The notes below the pieces were generated by a model. It saw only the letters and a list, made by a program, of their open reading frames with translations, ran no database searches and was not told the origin of the DNA. From RGIG5612 sp963589005 (GTDB taxonomy: Bacteria > Bacillota > Clostridia > Lachnospirales > Lachnospiraceae): a DNA stretch of 53,801 nt. Location: contig CAVAJR010000015.1 of the NCBI GenBank assembly GCA_963589005.1, positions 1 to 53,801 of the forward strand. The letters are read 5' to 3'. Positions 27,431-36,552 of the stretch are shown piece after piece; the first letter of the stretch is position 1; each line of letters begins with the position of its first letter. The translations under genes were made by a program, and so were the position numbers.

Positions 27431-29827
27431 ATGAACGATAAAGTATTACATACGTTAGAATATGACAAGATAGTTGAGATTCTGGCTGGGCAGGCTGGCT
27501 CTGAGGCGGGCGCAAGGATGTGCCGTGAGCTAAGGCCTATGAATGATATTGAAAGTATCAGAACTGCACAGCTTCAGACTACGGATGCGGTCACAAGACT
27601 TCGTAAGAAGTCTGGGCCGCATTTTGGACAGTTAAAGGACATTCAGCCGGCAGTAATGCGCCTGGATATAGGCGCAATTCTATCATGTGAGGATCTGCTG
27701 CAGATCTCATCAATGCTGGATGTTGCGGAAGCTGCGCTCAGGTTCCTGCGGCCTGAAAATGATGAGGAGCCGGAGGATTCGCTGAGCGGATATCTGGCAG
27801 CAATTGATCCGTGTGAACTGTTAAACGGCGAGATAAAAAGATGCATAATAGGTTTCGATGAGATCGCAGATGATGCATCTGCCAAATTAAAGGACATAAG
27901 AAGACGCCAAAATGCAGCCAAAATGCAGATCCAGAGAACTCTTAATCATCTGGTTACAAGCTCTTCAATGAAAACATATCTGCAGGACAGTGTCGTTACC
28001 ATGAGAAACGGACGATACTGTATACCTGTTAAGCAGGAGCACAGAGCTCATGTGCCGGGCATGATCCATGACCAGTCGGGTTCTGGTTCTACGGTATTTG
28101 TTGAGCCGATGGCTGTGGTCAAGCTTAATAACGATCTTAAGGAACTTACATTGGCAGAAGAAGAGGAGATTCAGGTCATCTTGTCCCATCTGTCTAATAT
28201 GGCAGCAGCTGAGGCGGACAGGCTCAGAATGAACTATAAGCTTCTGGCAGAGCTGGATTTTATCCTGGCCAAGGCCAGATATTCTGAGAAGATAAGGGGA
28301 AATGCTCCTGAATTCAATGAAAATGGCTTCATAGAATTAAAGAGAGCCAGACATCCGCTGCTTCCTGTAAAAACAGCTGTTCCCATCAACCTTACTCTGG
28401 GTAAGGAATTCGATATGCTGATCGTTACCGGACCTAATACCGGCGGCAAGACGGTTTCACTTAAAACAACAGGTCTTATCTGCCTCATGGGACAGGCGGG
28501 CATGCATATACCTGCACTTGACGGTTCCAGCTTATGCCTGTTCAGCGAGGTATATGCTGACATAGGAGACGAGCAGTCGATTGAGCAGAATCTGTCTACA
28601 TTTTCTTCTCATATGAAAAATATAATACACATTCTGGATAAGGCGGATTCAGACTCGCTGGTACTTTTAGATGAATTGTGCTCCGGTACTGACCCGACGG
28701 AGGGTGCTGCGCTGGCCCAATCTATCCTGATGAGACTGCACCAATACGGAACCAGATGCATGGCAACGACCCATTATTCAGAGCTTAAGGTATTTGCAAT
28801 GTCAACTAAGGGAGTGCAAAATGCATGCTGCGAGTTCGACGTGGAGACGTTAAGACCTACATACAAATTGCTGATAGGACTTCCGGGCAAGAGCAATGCA
28901 TTTGCGATCTCTGGCAAGCTGGGTCTGGATAAGCGGCTGATTGAGGATGCCAAGGCCAGAATTGATAATAATAATATTGCATTTGAAGATGTACTGGCCA
29001 ATATTGAGATAAATAAGAAGAATGCCGAGATCGAGAGAAATCGCGCAAATGCTGCACTTGCTGAGGCCGAAAGGCTGCGGGCAGACCTTGAGAAGGAACG
29101 TGCAGAATTGGACAAGAAGAAAAATGATATTCTGAGGGATGCCAGAAGCGAGGCCTATGAGGTGCTGCAGCAGGCCAAAAATTACGCCGATATTACTATT
29201 AAGGATATTCGCAAGGTATCTAAGGATGTGAATCTGTCAGCACTTGAGCGCACAAGGACTCAGGTAGGCAAGAGGGCTAAGGATGCCCTCTCGGACCTCG
29301 GTGATGCTGTGGAAAAACGCAAGACAGTCAGGAAGAAGCTCACACCTGAGGAGGTTGTTAAGGGCACGCCGGTAAGGGTAATCTCGTGGGGCATGGATGG
29401 CATTGCTGCATCAGCCCCTGACAGCAGGCGCAAGGTCAGCGTGCAGTTAGGTTCCATGAATATGGATGTATCACTTGATGACCTGGAGGTTCTGGATAAG
29501 ATGCCGGAGGATACATCTAAGCCGAAGTATGCCAAGGGTACCAGAACGGGAGTCGGAAATATCCAGTATTCCAAGGCATTGGGAGTCTCAACTGAGATTA
29601 AGCTATTAGGGCTTACAGTTGACGATGCATTACTGGAACTGGACAAATATCTGGATGATGCATGTATGGCACATCTTGAAAAGGTACGCATAGTACACGG
29701 CAAGGGAACAGGCGTGCTGCGAAATGCTGTAAGGCAGAAGCTTCATCGTGACAAGCGAGTTAAGAAGAGTTATCAGGCTGAGTACGGCGACGGCGATGCC
29801 GGAGTAACTTATGCGGAACTTAAATGA
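27431..29827 (+). CDS. mutS2: MutS2-type ATPase/endonuclease
   Basis: A 798-aa protein. It has the MutS core without the mismatch-binding N-terminus, Walker A GPNTGGKT (about 334-341) and a C-terminal Smr domain (about 720-798, with VRIVHGKGTGVLR). A coiled coil (about 525-590) lies between them. MutS2 suppresses recombination or acts in ribosome rescue by splitting collided ribosomes. ATG 27431 lacks a good ribosome site. The length is typical. Confidence 0.93.
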   Translation: MNDKVLHTLEYDKIVEILAGQAGSEAGARMCRELRPMNDIESIRTAQLQTTDAVTRLRKKSGPHFGQLKDIQPAVMRLDIGAILSCEDLLQISSMLDVAEAALRFLRPENDEEPEDSLSGYLAAIDPCELLNGEIKRCIIGFDEIADDASAKLKDIRRRQNAAKMQIQRTLNHLVTSSSMKTYLQDSVVTMRNGRYCIPVKQEHRAHVPGMIHDQSGSGSTVFVEPMAVVKLNNDLKELTLAEEEEIQVILSHLSNMAAAEADRLRMNYKLLAELDFILAKARYSEKIRGNAPEFNENGFIELKRARHPLLPVKTAVPINLTLGKEFDMLIVTGPNTGGKTVSLKTTGLICLMGQAGMHIPALDGSSLCLFSEVYADIGDEQSIEQNLSTFSSHMKNIIHILDKADSDSLVLLDELCSGTDPTEGAALAQSILMRLHQYGTRCMATTHYSELKVFAMSTKGVQNACCEFDVETLRPTYKLLIGLPGKSNAFAISGKLGLDKRLIEDAKARIDNNNIAFEDVLANIEINKKNAEIERNRANAALAEAERLRADLEKERAELDKKKNDILRDARSEAYEVLQQAKNYADITIKDIRKVSKDVNLSALERTRTQVGKRAKDALSDLGDAVEKRKTVRKKLTPEEVVKGTPVRVISWGMDGIAASAPDSRRKVSVQLGSMNMDVSLDDLEVLDKMPEDTSKPKYAKGTRTGVGNIQYSKALGVSTEIKLLGLTVDDALLELDKYLDDACMAHLEKVRIVHGKGTGVLRNAVRQKLHRDKRVKKSYQAEYGDGDAGVTYAELK

Positions 29828-29865
29828 TGACTGTTATGCTGTTTTGATAAATGAATGGAGACGAT

Positions 29866-30492
29866 ATGTTTAATATAGTGCTTCTGGAGCCGGAGATTCC
29901 GGCAAATACAGGAAATATCGGAAGAACTTGCCTTGTAACAGGCAGCAGGCTGCATCTTATTGAGCCGCTGGGTTTTATATTGAATGATAAGAATCTAAAA
30001 CGTGCGGGCATGGATTATTGGAAGGAACTGGATGTAGTCCGTTATGACAGCTGGCGGGATTTCGTATGGAAGAATGCTGATAAGATCAACTTCCCCCAGG
30101 CAACGCTGCAGGCTGTCAATTATCAGGAGTCTGATCACGGCAGAGCGTTTAGCGGTTGCCATGAAACGGATGCCGGCAGCAGAAATGATACAAATGGGAT
30201 CGCTGTTAAGTCTAATATCTGGATGGCTACAACGAAGGCACGAGCTACCCATGATGAAGCGTCATTTAAGGATGGCGACTATATCATGTTCGGCAAGGAA
30301 AGTGCAGGAATCCCGGAGGAGATCCTGATGGATAATCGTGATACCTGCATCAGGATCCCTATGATGCATGAACAAAGAAGCCTAAACTTGTCGAATTCTG
30401 TAGCGGTCGTGCTGTATGAAGCCTTAAGGCAGAATAAATATCTGGATCTAGAACTTCAGGGTCAGCTGCATTACCATTCCTGGGATGAATGA
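29866..30492 (+). CDS. trmL: tRNA (cytidine(34)-2'-O)-methyltransferase
   Basis: A 208-aa SPOUT methyltransferase modifying the wobble base of Leu tRNAs. MFNIVLLEPEIPANTGNIGRT, FGKESAGIPEEI and LNLSNSVAVVLYEA are the three family motifs. ATG 29866 is chosen, with GGAG 5-8 bases upstream, over ATG 29851. It is longer than the usual 155-175 aa because of an extra polar loop of about 30 residues near the middle (from QESDHGRAF to NDTNGIAVK), so that part is unusual. Confidence 0.88.
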   Translation: MFNIVLLEPEIPANTGNIGRTCLVTGSRLHLIEPLGFILNDKNLKRAGMDYWKELDVVRYDSWRDFVWKNADKINFPQATLQAVNYQESDHGRAFSGCHETDAGSRNDTNGIAVKSNIWMATTKARATHDEASFKDGDYIMFGKESAGIPEEILMDNRDTCIRIPMMHEQRSLNLSNSVAVVLYEALRQNKYLDLELQGQLHYHSWDE

Positions 30493-30527
30493 TGCTGCTG
30501 CGCCGTCACGGTACATGAAATATATCT

Positions 30528-30617
30528 GGCGTGCCGTGAACCTCGGCGTGCAGTCACTGCTCGAAAACGCCTTCGCTGATTGTTTTCTCGCAGTGAGCTG
30601 CGCCGTCCCGGCACGCC
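30528..30617 (+). repeat. Family 1 hairpin repeat, copy D
   Basis: A 90-bp element with perfect 9-bp ends GGCGTGCCG/CGGCACGCC. The inner stem is TCACTGC/GCAGTGA instead of CCGCAGC/GCTGCGG, so both arms have changed together. A degenerate right end (GCGCCGTCACGG) precedes it at 30500. It lies between the convergent trmL and ABC genes. Confidence 0.75.
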
Positions 30618-30628
30618 AATATATGTTG

Positions 30629-31348
30629 TTACAACGAAATCTTGTACGCATCTTCAGCCTCGTCCGGATTATGCGAGATTATGATCAGCATCCGATTCAG
30701 AGGCTTTCCAGCTGCATCAACAGCCTGATCTGTATATTTGTGAATGACATTCAGAACCTTGCGGCGGGTGTCTGTATCAAGTCCTCTGGTGGGTTCATCC
30801 ATCAGATAAATATCTGCATCCATAACTAAGGCTCTGGCAAGAGCCACTCTGCGGGCCATGCCGCCTGATAATTCTGAAGGCATGCTGTGAAGTTCGTTTC
30901 CGAGTCCCAGTTCCTCAAGAATTGAGATTGCTTTATTTGTGATCTGCTCATAGGAGGCCGATGATAAATTTACAGTAGCAGTATTTAACTGAGCCGACGG
31001 GTTTATGCCTAATGAATTGTTATACTTGCATGAATCCGGCTGCTTAATAGGTGAGCCGGTATGCTTAGCTGCAAATGAAGCATTTTCCAGTACATTCTCC
31101 CATGTAAGAAGCCGGTCTTCCTGAAATACGGCAGACACAACGCAAGGAGCACTATTGTCAGCAGACATAGATACGTCTCCTGAGTCTGCAGTTATAAGCT
31201 GCAGCAGCAGATTGAAAATTGTGGTCTTGCCGCTGCCGGATGCTCCTGTAATGCATACGAATCCGGAATCGGGAAAGACGATGGTCTTATTATCAAATAC
31301 TGCCTTGTCACCGTATTTTTTTGTTACATTTCTGAAAGTGATCTTCAT
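30629..31348 (-). CDS. ABC transporter ATP-binding protein (orphan)
   Basis: A 239-aa ATPase with Walker A GASGSGKTT, Q-loop VFQEDRLLTWENV, signature LSGGMARRVALARAL, Walker B IYLMDEP and H-loop IIISHN. It resembles nitrate/taurine-type importers, but no permease or binding protein is adjacent. An insert of about 45 residues separates the Q-loop from the signature (from KHTGSPIKQ to SSASYEQI). ATG 31348 fits homologues (MKITFRNV); a longer frame starts at 31423. A 28-codon ORF ends one base before it. The substrate is unknown. Confidence 0.8.
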   Translation of the reverse strand: MKITFRNVTKKYGDKAVFDNKTIVFPDSGFVCITGASGSGKTTIFNLLLQLITADSGDVSMSADNSAPCVVSAVFQEDRLLTWENVLENASFAAKHTGSPIKQPDSCKYNNSLGINPSAQLNTATVNLSSASYEQITNKAISILEELGLGNELHSMPSELSGGMARRVALARALVMDADIYLMDEPTRGLDTDTRRKVLNVIHKYTDQAVDAAGKPLNRMLIIISHNPDEAEDAYKISL

Positions 31349-31349
31349 A

Positions 31350-31436
31350 TTATCTGTTTTCTTCAATATTTCCGGCAATCCGATCTGCAATGATATTTTC
31401 ATGCAGGATATTAAGAGTCTCATTACTACTTATCAT
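31350..31436 (-). CDS. Possible 28-aa ORF coupled to the ABC gene
   Basis: ATG 31436 opens 28 codons (MISSNETLNILHENII...) that stop one base before the ATPase start (TAATATG). No ribosome site is visible. It could be a leader ORF or the last piece of a lost permease gene. The tight junction is the only support. Confidence 0.25.
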   Translation of the reverse strand: MISSNETLNILHENIIADRIAGNIEENR

Positions 31437-31546
31437 GCATTATCATGCCGCAATTAAATTTTTCTTAAATATATGTGAAAAAACGTGAAAAATCAATAAT
31501 AAGAACCTGCCATAGGCTGAGTGCATTTATTGTATGTATAAAGAAA

Positions 31547-31582
31547 GTGGCGATATGCTGCTCATACCGCCACCCATTTTTG
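31547..31582. terminator. Bidirectional terminator downstream of the feo operon
   Basis: An 11-bp stem GTGGCGATATG/CATACCGCCAC (31547-31557 with 31563-31573) and a 5-nt loop. T-rich tails lie on both strands (CCATTTTTG on plus, TTTCTTTA on minus). Confidence 0.8.
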
Positions 31583-31595
31583 TAATTTATGCAAA

Positions 31596-31883
31596 CTATT
31601 TATGCAGCCTGAATCTGCTGAACAACCCTGACTTTTCCTCTGCAGGAATATCATCTGAAGAGATGTCTGTCAGCTTATAACCTATGCTGTCTAACTCTGC
31701 TTTGAGATCATGCTTGAGCATCTGAAGCGGAAGGTTTTGCTGAATCTGAAATTCAAGCCTGCCGTCTGAAGCGGATGCATTTATCTTCCTGGCATCAGGA
31801 AATGCCCTGCGCACGGCATCCTTAACATGGGCTTCACACATGCCGCACATCATGCCGTCAATATTTGCCTTTACCTGGAGCAT
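31596..31883 (-). CDS. HMA-type metal-binding protein in the feo operon
   Basis: A 95-aa protein. The N-terminal 70 residues form a heavy-metal-associated fold with GMMCGMCEAHVKDAV, the CxxC metal site of copper chaperones. The tail is polar. It overlaps the end of the Cys-rich feo protein gene by 13 bases, so the two are co-translated. A link to metal homeostasis alongside iron uptake is inferred. Confidence 0.75.
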   Translation of the reverse strand: MLQVKANIDGMMCGMCEAHVKDAVRRAFPDARKINASASDGRLEFQIQQNLPLQMLKHDLKAELDSIGYKLTDISSDDIPAEEKSGLFSRFRLHK

Positions 31884-32065
31884 GTTTTATCACCTCCGCA
31901 TTTGCTTGATTTAGGACTTTTGGTGCTGCCGCATGAACCGCTGCATTTGGTGCATCCGGAACATCCATAGCTGCATCCACCGCTTTTGTGTGTCTTGATT
32001 GCTGATCTGATGCAGAGAACACACAGAAGGGCAATTATTAAAATAATAATTATATCTGCAATCAT
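31871..32065 (-). CDS. FeoB-associated Cys-rich membrane protein
   Basis: A 64-aa protein (66 aa if ATG 32071 is used). One N-terminal membrane helix (IADIIIILIIALLCVLC) is followed by a Cys/Gly/Ser/Lys-rich tail with many Cys (GCSYGCSGCTKCSGSC). This is the FeoC-like partner often found beside FeoB in Firmicutes. GAGGTG spacing favours the second ATG, 32065. It starts 22 bases after the FeoB stop. Confidence 0.8.
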   Translation of the reverse strand: MIADIIIILIIALLCVLCIRSAIKTHKSGGCSYGCSGCTKCSGSCGSTKSPKSSKCGGDKTCSR

Positions 32066-32086
32066 TGACATTTCACCTCATTTGCA

Positions 32087-34225
32087 TTAAGCAAATTGCT
32101 TCTTTTTGTTAGGATCCTTTCTGACCAGAAGGAAAATTGCGATTGCAAGCAATGCATATCCTACTACTGTAGCGGCATTAAATGCTACCTGACCTGTCCA
32201 GGTACCCACGAGCTGGTAGATAATAAGTGTTACGCAGTAAGCGGAAACATTCTGGAAGATAATTGATAACCAGAAATGCTTCCTGCTGCCGACTTCTTTG
32301 GCCATGGTTGAAATAGCTGCAAGACATGGTGAGTCGAAGCAGTTAAATATAAGGAATGAAACTGCCGCAATGGATGTCGGGAAGAAGGCCGCAAATGCGT
32401 CATGCATAGTTGGTGCATATTCCTCAATCTCAACTCCCAGTGATGAGAGCAATGACATTGTAGACACGATACCTTCCTTGGCAACGAAGCCTGACAGAGA
32501 TGATGCAACTGCCTGCCATGTTCCGAATCCAAGTGGTGCAAATATCGGTGCAATGAATCCGCCGATTGCTGCAAGAAGCGAGCTGGAGGTATCATCAACC
32601 AGTCCGAAGGAACCGTCTGAAACTCCAAAGGAGCCGAGGAACCACATTACTACGCAGCACAGGAAGAGGATTGTGCCCGCCTTCTTGATGAAAGCCCATA
32701 CTCTCTCCCATACATGCAGGAGAATACCCTTAAGAGAAGGAAGATGGTATGCAGGAAGCTCCATAACGAAAGGCACAGGATCACCTGAGAACATCTTAGT
32801 TTTCTTAAGAATGATACAGTAGATAACAACAAGGAAGATTCCGCCGAAGTACATGGCAGGAGCCATCCACCATGCACCGCCCATAAGGAATCCGGCAATA
32901 AGAGCGATAACAGGAAGCTTGGCACCGCATGGGATCATGGTTGTTGTGATCATCGTCATACGTCTGTCTTTTTCGGACTCGATAGTTCTTGTTGCCATGA
33001 TACCAGGAACGCCGCAGCCTGAAGAGATCAGGAATGGAATGAAGCTCTTGCCTGATAAGCCGAACTTACGGAAGATCCTGTCCATAACAAATGCAACACG
33101 TGCCATGTATCCGCAGTCCTCAAGGAAGCTTAAGAATAAGAATACAATAGCCATCTGCGGAACGAATCCGATAGGTGCACCGATACCTGCGATAATGCCG
33201 TCAACAACAAGTGAATGAACAAGGTCGGAGGCACCGATGGCATCCAGCAGAGCATTTGCCCCATTTGTGATCCATTCTCCGAAGAGAACATCGTTAGTCC
33301 AGTCTGTAACGATAGTACCAAGTGTTGTTACCGCAACGTAATAGACAATGAACATAACAGCAATGAAGATAGGAAGAGCCAGGAATCTGTTAGTAACGAT
33401 CCTGTCAATCTTATCTGAGAGAGATAATTCTCCATGCTGTCTCTTCTTTCTAACAGTTTTGCTGATTATGCCTGTAATATAATCATATCTCTGATTTGTA
33501 ATGATGGATTCGGAATCATCGTCAAGCTCAGCTTCACAGCTCTTGATATGTTCTTCCAGGTGAGCCTTAAGCTCCGGAGATATTTTAATATTTTCAAGTG
33601 CCTTCTCATCACGCTCGAATACCTTGATAGCATACCAGCGCAGTTCTCTTTTATCGACGATTGGTTCAATTGACTCCTCAATATGAGCAAGGGCATGTTC
33701 AACAGGACCATGGAAGACATGAGGCAGCTCTTGCTTTTTGTTGGCTTCTTTTATACAGATTTCTGCAGCTTCAACCAGGTTTTCACCCTTTAATGCAGAT
33801 ATTTCAACGATCCTGCAGTCCAGTTCCTTGCTCAGAGCTGCTATATCAATAAAGTCGCCGTTCTTACGGACAATATCCATCATATTGATGGCAACAACCA
33901 CCGGAAGACCAATCTCGATCAGCTGAGTTGTAAGATAGAGATTACGCTCGATATTTGTACCGTCAATAATGTTCAGGATAACGTCAGGCTTCTCCTGAAC
34001 GAGATAATTACGGGTAACGACTTCCTCCAGAGTATATGGACTAAGTGAGTAAATGCCGGGCAAGTCCTGTACGATAATGTCCTTGTGATTTTTAAGTTTA
34101 CCTTCTTTTTTCTCAACCGTAACACCCGGCCAGTTTCCTACATACTGATTACTGCCTGTCAGAGCATTGAACAGAGTAGTTTTACCGCAGTTGGGGTTAC
34201 CTGCTAAAGCGATTTTAATACCCAT
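32087..34225 (-). CDS. feoB: Ferrous iron transporter FeoB
   Basis: A 712-aa inner-membrane protein importing Fe(II). The N-terminal G domain has GNPNCGKTTLFN (9-20), the G2 region NWPGVTVEKKEG and G3 DLPGIYS. After the helical GDI-like linker, the membrane part (from about residue 280) has the Gate motifs with Cys (SSGCGVPGIMATR, MIPCGAKLPV). The G domain regulates opening. It forms an operon with two FeoA proteins upstream and two small Cys proteins downstream. Confidence 0.95.
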   Translation of the reverse strand: MGIKIALAGNPNCGKTTLFNALTGSNQYVGNWPGVTVEKKEGKLKNHKDIIVQDLPGIYSLSPYTLEEVVTRNYLVQEKPDVILNIIDGTNIERNLYLTTQLIEIGLPVVVAINMMDIVRKNGDFIDIAALSKELDCRIVEISALKGENLVEAAEICIKEANKKQELPHVFHGPVEHALAHIEESIEPIVDKRELRWYAIKVFERDEKALENIKISPELKAHLEEHIKSCEAELDDDSESIITNQRYDYITGIISKTVRKKRQHGELSLSDKIDRIVTNRFLALPIFIAVMFIVYYVAVTTLGTIVTDWTNDVLFGEWITNGANALLDAIGASDLVHSLVVDGIIAGIGAPIGFVPQMAIVFLFLSFLEDCGYMARVAFVMDRIFRKFGLSGKSFIPFLISSGCGVPGIMATRTIESEKDRRMTMITTTMIPCGAKLPVIALIAGFLMGGAWWMAPAMYFGGIFLVVIYCIILKKTKMFSGDPVPFVMELPAYHLPSLKGILLHVWERVWAFIKKAGTILFLCCVVMWFLGSFGVSDGSFGLVDDTSSSLLAAIGGFIAPIFAPLGFGTWQAVASSLSGFVAKEGIVSTMSLLSSLGVEIEEYAPTMHDAFAAFFPTSIAAVSFLIFNCFDSPCLAAISTMAKEVGSRKHFWLSIIFQNVSAYCVTLIIYQLVGTWTGQVAFNAATVVGYALLAIAIFLLVRKDPNKKKQFA

Positions 34226-34236
34226 GATCTTTCTCC

Positions 34237-34458
34237 TTATTTCATTTCCAAAATATCTGCGTCGTCTTTTCTGAGGGTAAGCTCGTATCCTCTTACGGTT
34301 ATTTCCACAGGGTCACCTAACGGGGCAACTTTGCGGACATAAATCTGGGTGCCTTTTGTGATTCCCATGTCCATGATGCGCTTCTTGAGAGCACCAGTTC
34401 CATGGATCTTTACCACTTCGGAGGTCTCTCCGACCTTAACATCTCTTAATGTTTTCAT
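34237..34458 (-). CDS. feoA: FeoA-family protein
   Basis: A 73-aa SH3-like FeoA domain (MKTLRDVKVGETSEVVKIHG, then KRIMDMGITKGTQIYVRK, ending LRKDDADILEM). It helps FeoB function from the cytoplasm. It lies 11 bases upstream of feoB. A second FeoA precedes it. Confidence 0.9.
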   Translation of the reverse strand: MKTLRDVKVGETSEVVKIHGTGALKKRIMDMGITKGTQIYVRKVAPLGDPVEITVRGYELTLRKDDADILEMK

Positions 34459-34533
34459 GTTATCATCCCTTCCTTTATTAAAATCTTATATGAAACAGAT
34501 CCTGAGGTCTGCCACACGTTTTTCTCTGTCGGT

Positions 34534-34758
34534 TTAATTTATATCAACCATGATCCTGCGAGCCATTTCCTGCGTAATAGCAAGCCTTGAACCCTTGAGG
34601 TTGACGATTACATTGCCGTCGCCGCTGGAGCTTACGACATCTGCCTGGGTGCCGACTACAAATCCCAGATCCTCCAGGTGCTTTTTCATCTCTGGAGAGC
34701 CCGAGATTTTAGCAACCAATATTTTATTTCCTGTTTTAGATAATGTTAGCGGAAGCAT
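34534..34758 (-). CDS. FeoA-family protein (first gene of feo operon)
   Basis: A 74-aa FeoA domain (MLPLTLSKTGNKILVAKISG, then LEDLGFVVGTQADVVS, ending LAITQEMARRIMV). ATG 34758 is chosen because AAGGAG lies eight bases upstream; a longer frame from 34869 would add an unrelated basic segment. Paired FeoA genes before feoB are common in clostridia. Confidence 0.88.
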   Translation of the reverse strand: MLPLTLSKTGNKILVAKISGSPEMKKHLEDLGFVVGTQADVVSSSGDGNVIVNLKGSRLAITQEMARRIMVDIN

Positions 34759-34918
34759 ACCATTCTCTCCTTTCGTCTCAAAATAAGTTCCTTGCTTCAG
34801 GAAAACCGGATAATTCTGTCTTCCATTTTTGCCAAAATAATAGCATCCGACATATATTTTGGCTTTCAAGTCCCTTCCTGCCAGATGCGAATCCAGTTTT
34901 ATTAGTGTCTTCGACTAA

Positions 34919-34956
34919 GTTAGCGACAGCTTACAACGATATGACTTTATTGTCAA
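34919..34956 (-). promoter_or_regulatory. feo promoter overlapped by a dyad
   Basis: On the minus strand, TTGACA (34956-34951), 17 bp, TAAGCT (34933-34928). The dyad GTTAGC-GACA-GCTTAC (34919-34934) covers the -10, and CTAAGTTAG overlaps its edge. It looks like a DtxR/IdeR- or Fur-type iron operator, but the exact family is not certain. The rest of 34870-35134 shows no gene. Confidence 0.5.
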
Positions 34957-35040
34957 TATCGCGCAAGAAAAACATTCATCATACATTTTTATATGAGCTA
35001 TGAATCCCGATGTCACGGTATGCATGGATACCCTGGAGAT

Positions 35041-35089
35041 TTTGGGAAATTAAAAAGGCAGCCATACCAACGAGTATGACTGCCTTGAT
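35041..35089 (-). terminator. Terminator after the minus-strand aminotransferase
   Basis: Stem AAGGCAG/CTGCCTT (35055-35061 with 35080-35086), extended inside by CATAC/GTATG. On the minus strand it is followed by TTTTTAATTT. Confidence 0.75.
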
Positions 35090-35134
35090 ATAAGGCTTTA
35101 TTTAAAGGAAAATTGATAAAATATCCGGTCTGTG

Positions 35135-36334
35135 TCAGTTAAGACCGAATTCGTGTCCGAGGGCGATGAAGCGTGACTTAGCCCTTTCGATGCGGTCGTA
35201 AGGAACGCAGTAAGCGATTCTTACCCAGCCTGGACAGTCAAATGCTGCGCCGGAGGATACAAGGATCTGGTATTTGTCCTTAGCTGCGGCAACGAAGGCT
35301 TTGTCGTCTTCGATAGGTGACTTCATGAACAGGTAGAAGGTGCCCTGCGGTTTGGCATATTCGAATCCGGCTTCATCAAGAATAGAAGTAAGGAGCTTCC
35401 TGTTCTTGTCATAAATGCTCATGTCGCACAGATCATTCATTGCATTGATTATCGCAAGCTGCTGCAGTGAAGGAGCATTAACGCATCCTAAGACTCTGAT
35501 TCCGATGGAGGAAGCAGCGATGATATCATCAGCCTGATCTAACTCATCCGGCATCAGAAGATATCCGATACGTTCGCCCGGAACAGACATGGATTTGCTG
35601 TATGAGTATGCAACCATAGTATTTCTGTAATATTTGGTAAGGAACGGAACCTCAACCCCATCATATACGATCTCTCTGTATGGTTCATCTGACAGAATGA
35701 AAATAGATGTGCCGTATTCCTTCTGCTTATCTTCAAGTATAGCAGCCATCTTCTTGATAGTTTCTGCATCATATACAACGCCTGAAGGGTTATTAGGATT
35801 ATCAATGATAACTGCTCTTGTCCTTTCGTTAATGGCAGCAGCAAACTGCTCCATGTCAGGCATAAATGTAGGCGGATTAGCAGGAACAACCTTGGTAACA
35901 CCGCCGAAATTAGAGATATAATTTCTATATTCCAGGAAGAAAGGTGCAAATACGATGACTTCATCACCAGGATTTATAATAATCTTAAGTGCGATAACCA
36001 GAGCATTGGCTGCGCCAACTGTCATTGTAACATTGCGTGCTGCAAAATTAGTTCCGAAGCGCTTGTTCAGATTCTCAGCTATAGCCTGACGGGACTCGTC
36101 ATATCCGGCATTGGACATATATCCATGAAGTTTCATCGATTCAGTATTGTTGATAACATCGATCATGGATTTGTTCATTGCTGCAGGAGTAGGCGTGCTG
36201 GGATTGCCCAGGCTGAAGTCGAAAACATTTTCCGCACCGTACTGCTTGATCATTTTCTTGCCTTCTTCAAACATGGCTCTGAGTGTAGAACCGGTTGCAA
36301 GAAGTCGCTGCATTTCTTTAGAAATAACTTCCAT
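35135..36334 (-). CDS. PLP-dependent aminotransferase (AspC/class I type)
   Basis: A 399-aa enzyme. It has FDFSLGNPSTPTP, MTVGAANALVIAL, DNPNNPSGVVY, LSDEPYREIVYDG and the PLP lysine in AYSYSKSMSVPGERIGY. AAGAGGG precedes the ATG. It differs clearly from the aminotransferase at 24608, so it is not a recent duplicate. The substrate is unknown. Its promoter has a dyad just downstream that suggests a repressor. Confidence 0.88.
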   Translation of the reverse strand: MEVISKEMQRLLATGSTLRAMFEEGKKMIKQYGAENVFDFSLGNPSTPTPAAMNKSMIDVINNTESMKLHGYMSNAGYDESRQAIAENLNKRFGTNFAARNVTMTVGAANALVIALKIIINPGDEVIVFAPFFLEYRNYISNFGGVTKVVPANPPTFMPDMEQFAAAINERTRAVIIDNPNNPSGVVYDAETIKKMAAILEDKQKEYGTSIFILSDEPYREIVYDGVEVPFLTKYYRNTMVAYSYSKSMSVPGERIGYLLMPDELDQADDIIAASSIGIRVLGCVNAPSLQQLAIINAMNDLCDMSIYDKNRKLLTSILDEAGFEYAKPQGTFYLFMKSPIEDDKAFVAAAKDKYQILVSSGAAFDCPGWVRIAYCVPYDRIERAKSRFIALGHEFGLN

Positions 36335-36467
36335 AATATATCCCTCTTTTAATAAAATTTTCTTCAGCCATTTTAGAAAAATCAGAGCCTGTTATATGCC
36401 CTGTCAGATTTCATGCTCATCAGGCACAAATATTAATGGCTGTATATCATCATCGTAGATGCATGAT

Positions 36468-36493
36468 ACTTTAACGCATAAAAGTGTTAAAGT
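36468..36493. promoter_or_regulatory. Operator-like dyad ACTTTAAC-N10-GTTAAAGT
   Basis: Perfect 8-bp arms (36468-36475 and 36486-36493) start about 12 bases after the -10 of the minus-strand promoter. The position is right for a repressor site in the early leader of the aminotransferase gene. Confidence 0.5.
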
Positions 36494-36505
36494 GAATGTA
36501 GGGAG

Positions 36506-36534
36506 ATTATATTACCCTTTTAATAAAAAAGCAA
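36506..36534 (-). promoter_or_regulatory. Promoter of the minus-strand aminotransferase
   Basis: TTGCTT (36534-36529), 17 bp, TATAAT (36511-36506) on the minus strand. The leader to ATG 36334 is about 165 nt and contains the dyad at 36468. Confidence 0.6.
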
Positions 36535-36552
36535 GTCCTAACAGACATAAGG

